Notes under the pieces: model-generated
The model's input: the letters and a program-made list of their open reading frames with translations, nothing else
The model's database searches: none
What the model was told of the DNA's origin: nothing
Part shown: piece after piece, positions 12,572 through 23,946 of the stretch
How positions within the stretch are numbered: position 1 is the stretch's first letter
How the letters are laid out: every line of letters starts with the position of its first letter
Made by a program: the position numbers and the translations under genes
Assembly: GCA_905250115.1 (NCBI GenBank)
Contig: CAJNOI010000020.1
Span: forward strand, 761,503 to 825,502
DNA from: Adineta steineri
Lineage: Eukaryota; Rotifera; Eurotatoria; Adinetida; Adinetidae
Reading direction: 5' to 3'
DNA: 64,000 nucleotides

Positions 12572-15500
12572 ATGGTTAACTACTTATTATTATTTGCCAT
12601 AATTTCATTATTATGGCAGGTAAGTTATTTATTTTCTAGTTTTATTATATCTAATGATTTCATCTAGGTATGTTCATCTACACATGAATGTAATAGAACA
12701 ATTACTGGAAATAGTATGACATTCACATGTCCATCAAATGTCAGTAATCAAATGCTAAGATTATACGATTTAACTACAACACAATTAAGTGCGATTACAG
12801 TATTTATAGCACAAGGTGTAAATGATACCGCCAAAGGTCCGTTCACATCCATTCCACCTAATATATGTCTACTACCAAATTTACAGGTTAGAAAATGAAA
12901 TTTTCTGATTATTTTCATAAATATAAAATAATTTTAGACTGTTGATTTTTCAAATAATCAAATCGTTACAGTCGATCCAACAGCAGCATTAACAACGTGT
13001 TTCTCAAATGTAAACACACTTGATCTTAGTGATAATTATATTTTACAATTTCCATCTTATTTGATATATAATATGCAAAATTTACAAAATCTTTATTTTC
13101 AATATAATCGGCTTCTTGAAGTACCTTCTTATGCTTTTTATAATGTATCATCATTAAATATTATTGATTTTTCTAATAATAACTTAACAACTTTCGAATT
13201 ATGGGCATTGGATGTAAAGACAAGTGCAGATTTTAGTCATAATCAAATTACTACTATAACAAATAAATATCTTTATATTCCCAGGAATACATCCAATGCA
13301 GCCAGTCGAACTTACGCTAATATTTTCCTGACTGGTAATGGTCCGACAATAAATCTTACCGATGCAGTTTATGAAATGTATGATGAATGTGACGAGGCGA
13401 GTACATGGCTTTCTTCACTCAATACAAATTTTTCTGCACCGACATTTACAGAAGCTATCGGTTACATTGATTTTGGTACGACAAAAATTAATTGCAGCTG
13501 TGATCAAGCGTATATTCGAAGTTTTTTTGGGGGTCCTCTCCCTGCTGCTGGTATTCCAATAGCAAATGCTAGTTGTTCACCGATAGTCGTAAGCGAGGGC
13601 AAGGGCGACGTCTCAGTTAGTATGCCGTTTGTGAACTGCAGTTGTAATTGTGTTACTTCAAGTGTCGACTTCACAAAAGTGTATCCAAGATTATGTAACC
13701 TTAACCCAGAGGAGGATGAAGGTGCTCCCACTACTATTGGAAATATTACAATACCAACATCAAATGCGGTAAGATCTCTTCATTATTAACCTGAAAAAGA
13801 TTTCTTTATGTAATTTGAAATACATCAAACTGAAATTCTAATTCTTTCTATTTTTAGTCGACGTATCCACATTATGAAACAGTAAATATGAATCCTGGAT
13901 CATGTTTTTTTACATTTTTTAATACAACTACAATGAATATTACCTGTACAAATGATACATCAAATACTTTATCAACAATTCCTGCAACTTTATTAACAAG
14001 TGATTATATGTCTAATATAACTAAAGTTATGTTTTATCCAACTATTTCAATACTTCCAACATATCTTTGTTCATTACCGTCTGGCGACATTGATTTAAGT
14101 TATGAATCATTTACTACACTTAATGATGCAACATTTCCTTGTCTTGATTCATTTCAAACGGTTAGTTTATCACATAATCAAATAACATCAGTTAATATGG
14201 CAAATGGTGATTTTAAAAATTTAACTTCACTTGATCTTTCATATAATAATCTTACACAGATACCTTATTCTGTTCTTACACCAACACCAACTTCATTACG
14301 TTACCTTGATCTGGAACATAATTCTATAAATTATATTGATCTTTTTGTTTCTACACGTAAAAATATTACAATTGATCTTGATAATAATCCTATTGTTGAT
14401 ACAAATATTTTGAATCCACAAAATACAACATTAGGAAATTATACTAATTCAACAGCAACCGTTATTTATCCATCAAGTGTAACTAATGGTACAATTATTA
14501 TTAGTGATGCAACAGCATTAACTTATGGTTTTTGTAATGATTTTACGTCATTACGAAATTATCTTCTTAGTTTTAAATCAATAAGTAATAATGTACTGGT
14601 TGATTGTACATGTAATTCATATAACTTAAGAAATTCATATCAAAACAATTCACTTAACATTACTCAAGATTTTAATTGTGCAAACGGGACAAATGCAAGT
14701 ACTTTCTATAGTTTAACAACGGTGAATTGTACTACTCGTGCCAATTTTTCATCAGGATTATGTACGACTCAGGTATGTCATCATATTTTGAACTTCTCAA
14801 CAGAGAATTGTTATGAGTTAATTAGAAACAAAAATTTATATTATCATCGAGATTATGATAATATTAAGCACGCATCTTTAATCATTCTAGTATGCTTTCA
14901 TCTATTGTATGCATGAATCTTCTTATGATTTCAGCTTTCTATATGCCTCTGTGTGCCTTATTCTTCATACTCTTCTTCACTAGTTTTCCAAAAAAAAAAT
15001 TAAGAATATATCTATACATATTCTCACATCGTTGTCGATTATATAAAAGACACGATTCTTGCAATTCTTTTTTTTATTACACAATCATATATGTAGACAA
15101 CACTCGACATCACAACAATGCAAACTTCAATCACGTCCGTAACTAATAGTATGACAACATCATCGAGTGCAACTGGAACAGGAGGAACTTCAGCTGTTTC
15201 ACAAATCACAGGTGTAACACTTTCTACAAATACAGGATCATCAAATTCATCTTCTAATAACACATCCTCAACAACAATCTCTACTACTAGTAATACGACA
15301 TCCTCAAGCACAAATTCTACTACTAGTAATAACACATCCTCAACAACAATCGCTANNNNNNNNNNCACAAATTCTACTACTAGTAATAACACATCCTCAA
15401 CAACAATCGCTACTACTAGTAATACGACAGCCTCAAGCACAAATTCCACTACTAGTAACACGACATCCTCAAATACAAATTCGACTACTAGTAATACCAC

Positions 15501-16607
15501 ATCCTCAAACACAAATTCTACTATTAGTAATACAACAACAACAACCAATACCACGGCTGCTCCAGATGTAAGTGATGATACATCATCATAACCTTCCAAT
15601 CCCTAGTAACACATATATATATATATATAAATATACTTTGTTATATGTTCGAAATAATATATCTTGTGTCTTATTTTGCTTCATTTAATTAATCTCTCGT
15701 TTGTCTTATGTGTGTACAAATATTCTAATAATTCGACTAATATAAACTAAACAATCAGCTAGATAATATTTTGTATTAATTAATATAAAAATTTATGTTT
15801 TTCTCTACTATTTATTATATTTTAGGGTAATTCAAATAATACTGTGGCGGTTCAATCGAGTGATGGATCAGATTCACGTCGTACTGGATTAATTGTTGGT
15901 CTAGTTGTTGGGATCATCGGATTTTTAATATTACTTGCTCTTCTCATATTTTTATTTTGTCTCTTGAAAAAAAGACATAAAAAACGAGGAGGAGGTAAGA
16001 AACCTATACGTCGAGCTGATATTACTGGCAAACCTGGTGATACTGGCACAGGAAAATCAGCGTCTCTTACAAATCGTGTTCAACCAAGAAATTTCCGTCC
16101 AGTAAAATTAGCACCGCTTACTGGTCAACCTTCTCAATTACCATTAGGACCTGTTGGAACTGTTGTACCTACAGGAAATAATTTAAATACATCACAAAGT
16201 AATTCTACTCTCCGTCAATCAAAACGAGGAATTCCACTTCGACTTGAACCTATCAAGTATGAACGAAATTTTTTATCTAAAATACAATTCTAAAGATATT
16301 CTTTTTTAGACCAGCGACAAGCGTTGCTCCACAAAATCCACCTATTCATAATAGTCCACATACTACTTTAAATCTTCATCCTGATAATAATACATCAATG
16401 AATCAACCACCAATTCCACAACAGCAACATCATGCACCAATCCCACAACAGCAGCAACATGCGCCAATTCCACAACAGCAACATCATGCACCGATTCCAC
16501 AGCAACACCATCCACCAATTGTACATCAACAACAACATCCACCGTTAGAGGCGACCAGATCAATACCGCCTAAAATGCTGAATATAGGAGCCGATGTACA
16601 TCATTAA
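12572..16607 (+). CDS. leucine-rich-repeat, mucin-stalk, single-TM receptor-like protein
   Basis: Seven exons: 12572-12619, 12668-12886, 12938-13768, 13858-14772, 15097-15567, 15826-16256, 16310-16607, giving about 1070 aa. Exon 1 codes a signal peptide (MVNYLLLFAIISLLWQ). Exons 2-4 code two cysteine-containing LRR blocks, with repeats such as LRYLDLEHNSINYIDLF and LTSLDLSYNNLTQIP, separated by Cys-rich caps (CSCDQAY, VNCSCNC). Exon 5 codes a Ser/Thr/Asn-rich mucin-like stalk broken by a 10-N assembly gap. Exon 6 has one membrane helix (LIVGLVVGIIGFLILLALLI) then a basic KKRHKKR stop-transfer. The cytoplasmic tail is Pro/Gln/His-rich with APIPQQQ repeats. It should be a type I surface protein with an LRR ectodomain and heavily O-glycosylated stalk. 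The ligand is unknown. An AG acceptor lies 7 nt before the ATG. Confidence 0.82.
15240..15540 (+). repeat. coding Ser/Thr/Asn tandem repeat with assembly gap
   Basis: Degenerate tandem units containing ACTACTAGTAATA and CATCCTCAA encode a T-S-N-T-T-S-S-S-T-N-S type repeat in the mucin stalk. Ten Ns at 15356-15365 mark a gap inside the array. The reading frame is the same on both sides, so the gap does not break the gene, but the true repeat number is unknown and probably collapsed. Confidence 0.8.
16404..16550 (+). repeat. coding Pro/Gln/His repeat
   Basis: Imperfect units of about 30 bp code APIPQQQHH-type repeats in the cytoplasmic tail of the LRR protein. The units differ mainly in the number of CAA/CAG and CAT codons. 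Confidence 0.75.
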
Positions 16608-18367
16608 TAGAAGAAAAATCAAATAAATAAACTTGTCTATTTTCAAAAGAATTGAATGCATGTGTTCATTTTTTTTCTTATATATTTCTAAGAGTGTGCG
16701 AAATGTATTTTTTTGAGTTTTTAATAAATAATAAAATATGTTTTTTTTGTTTTATTATTAATCAATCAGTAATAATGCCACATTTAAGAGGATATTTTTA
16801 TTTCAAGAATTTAAATTGACCAATGCTATAAATTTGAAATTCTAATTTAATGAGTATATCGCATCTTTTCTTTAATTAAATTGAAACTACATTAGCATAT
16901 TCATTATTAATGTTATGTCTGAACCATTATTTTAAAAGCATTGGATTTGTTAATATAATTGAGAAACTCCTTGAAATGATAAAATATTAATTATATTCAG
17001 AAGTAAAAATTTACATACGATTTATTTTCAAATTTGTATTGAATTGAGAAACATTGATTACTTAAGGACTATATTCTCGACGTTATCTATTATCTAAATA
17101 CAGTATAACAATGAAAAATCAATGGTTATATGTTTAACGGTAGTGAAGCTTTTTACTTGTCTTATGTCCTACTAGCCTCATCTGAATTAAATTTAGAACG
17201 AGTTTAACATTCATTTATCAAGAAGATATTATTCATGATTAATAAGTCTGAAAAACAACTTATACAATTTATATTCATATCCTTCGTATTCACCCGATTA
17301 AAATTGAATATATATCATGTAAGAATAAATAGAAGACACCTGATAGTATTGTTAATAGCTAACACTGAATGATGAAGTGCACCTTATATCTTTTTTTCTA
17401 CTTTCGATGTAGTAGTTCTCATCCAACAAATTAAAATACTCACATACTAGTTTGTATATCGTTATCAGTGGCGGATTCAGGATTTTAGAAGGGGGGGCCA
17501 TTTTTTTTGAGTATGGAGGGACGATACCTGAGGAGGGGGAGGGGCGATTTTGGCTAAAAGCTATTTTTTGAGTCCAATCGAAGTAGTGTGAATCTATTTT
17601 TTCGTTCATTTTTGCTGTAAAAAATCGAAAAAAAAATTCGGAAAGGGGAGCGATCACCCTCCTAAGTCCGCCACTAATCGTTATTTAATCTCTACTCACA
17701 AATTGATAACTTCATCCAATCAACTAAGATAATATTATTTGTACGACTCAATAAAGAAATATTTACAATTATTGCTGCTTATAAAAAAAAGCACTTTTGT
17801 AATTTAATATACCAAGTTATAGTTTACGAACTTACTGATGTAGAATAAGAAACATATGTCCATCGATCAGTAATACTCTACTACATGATATTAAGAATTC
17901 TATACTATCCATTCGTGGATATATCAGATGTCGGACACTTGCTCATATGTTAACTGAGATATGATACAATTCAGCAGAGTACGATGATATATTACCTTTG
18001 TCTTATAATTCATTCAGTCACGAACATGATCACTTGATAATACTAAAACTCTATGTTTCTCTCGTGTAACACTTATATCGATAGCAGTTGTTGATACGTT
18101 CGATAACAGAACATATAACTCGGTAGTAGCAAACCGAACATCATTATGACTAACGGAAAAAAAAGAAACTCCCTTTTTTTTTATTACCCATCCATCAGAA
18201 AGAATCAAGATAAACTCTTTCATTCTATTACAAATATTAGACGATATGACTCAACTGTCATGTTGATATAATTCAACATTATAAATATCAAGATAGTCAA
18301 CAGATAAATTCATTCTTGTTATAAAATTATTTTTTCGTATATTTCTATTTATAGAAAAATAATTACT
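16608..18367. other. intergenic with one hAT MITE
   Basis: About 1.75 kb between two plus-strand genes. Apart from the MITE at 17466-17676 I see no feature. Poly-A signal-like AATAAA sequences just after 16608 fit the 3' end of the LRR gene. An AG acceptor at 18353-18354 lies 13 nt before the next ATG. Confidence 0.5.
17466..17676. mobile_element. hAT-type MITE with perfect 8-bp TSD
   Basis: A 211-bp GC-richer island in AT-rich DNA. It starts CAGTGGCGGATTC and ends with the inverse of TAGTGGCGGACTT, so the terminal inverted repeats share AGTGGCGGA. The element is flanked by identical 8-bp direct repeats ATCGTTAT at 17458-17465 and 17677-17684, as expected for a hAT-superfamily insertion. There is no transposase coding capacity. 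G-runs lie near the left end and C/G-rich sequence near the right. Confidence 0.9.
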
Positions 18368-19506
18368 ATGTTAGATACAACAACTATTCTCATACCAACA
18401 ATAAATGCATCTTGTTCATTTAATTTAAAAAAACTTTCAATATCAAATTGTCGATTTATTTCATTGATTCATGGTTTGACTTATTTTCTATTAGCATTAT
18501 CTCTTTTACCACAAATTATTCATTTATTCAAATATGGTCGACGATATATAGCTGGCATTAGTTATATATGGATAATAATTCGAATACTTGCTTTAACTTT
18601 ATTAATCGTAGCAAATACAATGAAATGGACAGTAGTTTTTGAATTCATTGCAATTTTATCAACATTTGGAATATTCTTACAAATTATTAATTATTCAAAT
18701 AATCTTGGTCGACAAAATAAACTTAAATTAATTCTATTTAGTTTATTTATATGTTTTGTGGGTGGAAGTATGATATTTCTTCTTACAAAACAAAAGAATT
18801 TATTAATAAATATTGGTTATATATTACTTGCTGCACATATATTACCACAAGTAAGTCACAAAAATCCGATATTTCGTAATAATAATTTTATTTTTATTAG
18901 ATTTTACTCAATTCTTTCTTACGAACTACAAAAGCGTTATCAGAATTTGCTATAATATTATTATTATTAAGTGATATATTTTTATTTTATTATATTGTTA
19001 TAACAACAAATTCATTGATACATTCGATTTCAATTTATTATTGTTGTTCATTTGATTTATATATTTTACTACAGAGTATAGTTTATGTTGATGCAGATAT
19101 ACATATAATATCTCGTTCGGATCATACAGTTCTTACACCGGGTGTTGATATTTTACATGATCTTGAATCTGGAGAAACACGAAATATAGAAAAAGATTCG
19201 GAAATGTATCATAATGATGATGTTGAATCAATTGATGGCAGTGATATTATTTATCAAAAAGTTACAACAAATAAATCACCAATACCGACAACCAGACGAG
19301 CACCTATGAACACTTTTTCTTGGTATGCAAGCGTAGGATGGATTATTTTTGTTGAAATTTTACTTACATTATCACTTATCAATCATGTTCGATCTTTATG
19401 GGTAATAATTATTCCTTTAGCGTTTCCGGTTATATTGGGCATCTTCTTTTTAATACGTACTAAATTAAATGTTTTATATTTGGAGACTTTAAGAAAAATT
19501 CTTTAA
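18368..19506 (+). CDS. PQ-loop repeat multi-pass membrane protein
   Basis: Two exons, 18368-18850 and 18901-19506, separated by a 50-bp intron, give 362 aa. Two PQ motifs are visible in helix-rich context: LSLLPQIIHLFKYG (about residues 52-65) and AAHILPQ at the exon junction followed by ILLNSFLRTTKALSE. This arrangement, with about seven hydrophobic segments, matches the PQ-loop/cystinosin/SWEET-like superfamily, which moves amino acids or sugars across lysosomal or other membranes. The C-terminal third has an acidic loop (VDADIHIISR, DDVESIDGSD) and two or more further membrane segments ending near FPVILGIFFLI, so the protein is longer than typical PQ-loop members. The substrate cannot be deduced. 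An AG acceptor lies 13 nt before the ATG. Confidence 0.75.
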
Positions 19507-20780
19507 TTTATTGTATATCAATGAATTATATTTTTTTTTTTGGTTTCTTTTTTAATATATAGACGAAGTAATCTTTGATAATGATATAAATATATTTGAT
19601 ATCTTTTATAAATATTAACACAACGCAAAAGAAAAAAAGATGGTCTCTGTTTGAGATGAAGAGTATGAAAATAAAGTGAAGGAATTTATCTTATGAATTG
19701 TGTTAACAAAGGTAAAATAGTGATATTCATCGAATAAATAAATAGAAAAGGAGAATTTCTTTACCAGATCAGATTCATTCAAACTTAGACCAAAATAAAT
19801 GAAATTTGATTTCATATAAACGTGTCATCAAACTCAAATACATGAAACTGCAAGTTCATATTATCATGGATTCATATTGGAGTACTTCTTTTATGTGTAT
19901 GATGAAATGCAAGATAAATATTTCATTTATTTACTAGTTATTGTAAGATAAGAGTCGATAAAAGATAGGTTTTCTTGTTATAATTCTGTTTAACATATTC
20001 GATACGACGGGGCCTATTTTATTGCATAAAAAACTCACTAGAAAATTTTTTTTTCCAAATCAGACGCTACACAAAAAATGTCATCTTGTTACTATTTAAT
20101 TATTTATTACATAGTACAATGTTTCCCATTAAAACAATCAAGACAAAAAATTTTAATTTTCTTTACTGTAACGTCTGTGATCATTACACACAGATCTTTA
20201 CTTTTCTTCGATTTTTCACTTCGAACGACTCGTTAATTATTGACTTGGATTAAGTTTTAGATTCTCAAATAGTATATCAACGATTATAGATCATACAAAA
20301 CTTTTCTATCAAAATCATCATTTAAAGAGTTCACCTGGTTGAGTGAACTCGTGTATTCTTTTGTATCAGTTTTTTTCATATGATATATCATGCATTGCAA
20401 GACTCCGATCACTTCCGTATATAAAAGGACAGAGGGATCCTCCTCACATGACCGTCAGAAAAACGGCTAATTATGTGGTGACACAAGAAAGAGAATGATA
20501 AAAGATTATTTATTAAAAGTTAACTCTTCGGACATGTGCATATTTCGAAGAAGTTTTCTGAGAAAATTGAATCGTAACGAATTTCTTTATTTCTATAGCA
20601 TGCTCGTTATTTACTCTTTCTATAATTGTAAATTATTTCGTGAAAAACAATTCTAAATTTTATTAAAATATAATAGATCATTCAATAATCCATAAAAAGT
20701 AAAATTAGTTCAATCTAATATATATATAGAAAAAAGAAAATAAACTAATCTGACATATAAAACTTTATACATTATAATAT
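19507..20780. other. intergenic between convergent genes
   Basis: About 1.3 kb between the stop of the PQ-loop gene (+) and the stop of the F-box gene (-). AT-rich, with no open frame, RNA gene or repeat that I can support. Confidence 0.5.
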
Positions 20781-21950
20781 TTATTGTCGTTTAAGTCTTT
20801 TTATTGTCGATATCATATTATTTAATACAATTAATCGTATACAATGGTCATATTCATGAAGTTTAGCACACCATCCTCGATCAAACCAAAATTTCGTATT
20901 AAATTTTTCACATATTAAAGATGGTGTTGAAAATAAAATTGTTTGTACTGGTAGAATTGGTTTCATTAATGCAATTGTTAAATCAAGTTGATCTAATTTT
21001 ACTAAAGATGATTTAAAAAGATTTTCCCATTTATCAACATTCATATATTCATAATGATTTAATAATAACCAAAGTGATCGTAATTCAGTTAATTGTTGAA
21101 GAAATAATAGAAGATGATCAAATAAAATTGAATCAATAACTAATTTAAGTGAACGTAAACGAAGATTATATTGTTGAGTAAAATTTATAGGAAATTTTTC
21201 AATCCAATTTTGTGAATTGTTTAATCCAGAAACTGTTGCTTTAAGTGTATATAATTGAGGTGTATATTGAAGTAAATGTGTTAATTCTTGTAATTGACAC
21301 CATACAATTGATAATTGTTCTATATTAGATATTTGATTGATATTTTCAAATACTATTCGAGCACACATATCCATTTTAACATGTTTTAATCGAGAACCAA
21401 GTAATAAATCATTTGTAATATTCACAACTGATAATCTTCCAACATCATTACTATCAACTGATAAACGTAGATTAACAAGATGAATGAGACGAATCACTGC
21501 TGATTGTATAATTTGTACATCAGATATTGTCATTTTAATAATAACTAACGTACGAAGATGTTGAAAATGTGTTAAATCAATAGAATATGTATGTAAAAAA
21601 CAACTTGCTTGTTGGTACTAAAATCATAGAAAAATAGAGATAATTGTCTAGTAGTTATTTTATTTTAATCGAACCTCATCAGTATCATATGTTCCAAATG
21701 TAAATGAAACTAGACGATTTAGAATTTGAGGAAGAATATTTTGAATATAAGAATGAAATTCTTTTGAATTAAGAGATGATATATTATCACGAAAACGCAT
21801 ACGAGAATCGTTTAATATTGTATTTAAACGAGTATTAAGTCCATAAAATGCTTGATATAAATCACTTGGTAAAAGACGATCAAAGATTTCAAAGAATATT
21901 TCATTAGGAAATGTTTCAAGTTTAGATGATATTGAAATACGATTTTTCAT
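20781..21950 (-). CDS. F-box protein, bdelloid-type
   Basis: Two exons, 21950-21675 and 21617-20781, joined by a 57-bp intron, give 370 aa. An F-box lies at residues 11-45 (LETFPNEIFFEIFDRLLPSD then LYQAFYGLNTRL), the part expected to bind Skp1 in an SCF ubiquitin ligase. The rest is leucine-rich with LRR-like strands (for example LIHLVNLRLSVDS, LRSLKLVIDSILF, LRSLWLLLNHYEY), likely the substrate-binding region. The protein ends LNNMISTIKRLKRQ. Proteins with this layout form large families in bdelloid rotifers, and the target is unknown. No AG acceptor is seen next to the ATG. Confidence 0.8.
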
Positions 21951-23946
21951 TGCTTTTTATATATACACAAGATTCCGTATGACAGATCAGGTAAATATAA
22001 AAGCCAAGAACGTCATTATCCAGGTTAAAGAAAAAGAAAAATATGTATTGGTGTTATGTATTGTCGAATAGATAATTTCTTTTGAAAACGTTAATAATAG
22101 TGTATTAACTAAACTTGTATTCTAACGAATAAAGTATTGAATATAGACACGAGTTCTATGTGTATATACTAATATCAACCAGTTGTAATAAATAATCTCT
22201 ATTGAACAAATAAACAGAAGAAAACTAATTCATTTCAGTACATCTATATTTGAGTAGCTTATTTGTTTCTATTTTTGATTTCTTCAACAACCTATAGATG
22301 GTGTTAGATTACAATGAGCTTTGAAAATATTCATCAAATATTAGAAGTGTTTACTCTCGAAATATCGAAAGAAGGGGAAGACACGTGATGCGTAACACCT
22401 CCCCCTGCTCCTGTGATTTGTTTATATTACGCCCCCCCGATTTAAAAAAATTCATATTCAATACAATCAAATTTAAACAACTATCTGTATTTGTGTGCTG
22501 TATGGTATTCAAGTCCCCCTCCCCCTGTATACAAGTAAGCAATTGTTTTCATTGAAATGATTTAGTTTTCGATGATAAGGTTCATCATGACGTAAGTTAT
22601 TCTAAATATAAATTTTCATCGATCAATTATTTTGCGTAATAACTTCAATCGTGATATGAACTACTATTTAAAAAGAAACCATCAATAATTAAACTTCTAA
22701 TAATACTGAAGAGTGAAATTGTAGACAGATGAATAAGTAATATAATAAAAAAATAATTAAATATATTATCATTATTGTGTGACATATCTCGAAATAGAAG
22801 AAAAAATTTATAGATTACAATTTAGACATGCTCTATACGTGAATCATTACCGTGACATGACATTTATGTGCACATATGGTTACTAGCGTGTTCAATTTTA
22901 AAAAGTGAGGTTGAAGGTGAGACATACGCGGAGTACATCTCAAGTGAGAAACGGCTGTCTCTTTTGGTTTCAATCAATTTAATCAGAAAAGAGGTAAAAT
23001 TTTAAAAAAAACCGTTCTTTAAGAACATATAGAAATCTCTGAATTATTCAGTAATTGATTTATATTATGAATTCCGTTAGGCTTAAGTTTTGGCGCGTTA
23101 GTACCACGTGCAGAAATGTCGTGTAATCAATTATAAAACTTAAGATTTTTTATTTGTATCGAATAAAGTCAATTTTCAATAAAAAAAACATGTGACTATA
23201 TTTATTTTTCCTGAGGCATAATCTGTTAAATACTAACAGATATTTTATAATGAATGATTATTTATGATTTTTAGTATGTATATTGATTTATTCTCTAAAC
23301 ATATGACAATAAAATTAATAGATGCCACTCATAGTCGAAAATGCATCTTTCTTTTTTCGATCTGATATATAAGCAGATGAGTAAAGGCTAAAAAAAAACG
23401 GGAAGAAATTTTGTCAACCTATTAAATTGTAACAACACGCTCTGTTCGTTTACAATATTCTTCTATACGTTTATTTTATTTCATTTTTTTTCTCAACAGT
23501 TTATAAAGATAGGAAGTAACATATGGATAGCGAACTTTGATTGTAACTTAACTAATACCGTCATTGATTATATTTGTGAAGGTATTTCATCACATATGTC
23601 ATGCCTTTATTAATAAAAGCACTTCCTTATACATAGTACTTACACACGAGTAAAAATTCTAGTAAAATTAGTTGTATTCGAACATTTAATCTTTTGATAT
23701 GCCTATCACTGATTAAATATATTCCATTTTTCAAATAATTTATTCTTTTGAATAAATATGACAAAGCTTAGTAAGTGACCACGTGTTATACACCAGAGAA
23801 AGAAAAAAAAAAGACTAGAATAAATACAGATAATCTTGTATATAATGTTGAACTTTTTCTTCGCTTATATCTTTTGTTTAACTATGTATGAATCATTGAT
23901 TTTTCAAATAAAATTTGTGTTTTTTTTAATTCTTTCTCTAATAGAT
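21951..23946. other. intergenic between divergent genes
   Basis: About 2 kb. It has a GC-richer patch near 22370-22530 with CCCCCTCCCCC-like runs that may be a decayed transposon, but I found no terminal repeats. The rest is featureless. A pyrimidine-rich AG acceptor at 23943-23944 sits 2 nt before the ATG of the next gene. Confidence 0.45.

Noticed and set aside
15039-15599. 186-aa minus-strand valine-rich frame
   Set aside because: Antisense shadow of the mucin-like repeat in the LRR gene.
18014-18223. 69-aa minus-strand frame (MKEFILILSDGW...)
   Set aside because: Reasonable composition but no domain, no splice context and upstream of an opposing gene; could be a relic, too weak to list.
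22370-22530. GC-rich patch with CCCCCTCCCCC runs resembling the hAT MITEs
   Set aside because: No terminal inverted repeats or duplicated flanks found on inspection.
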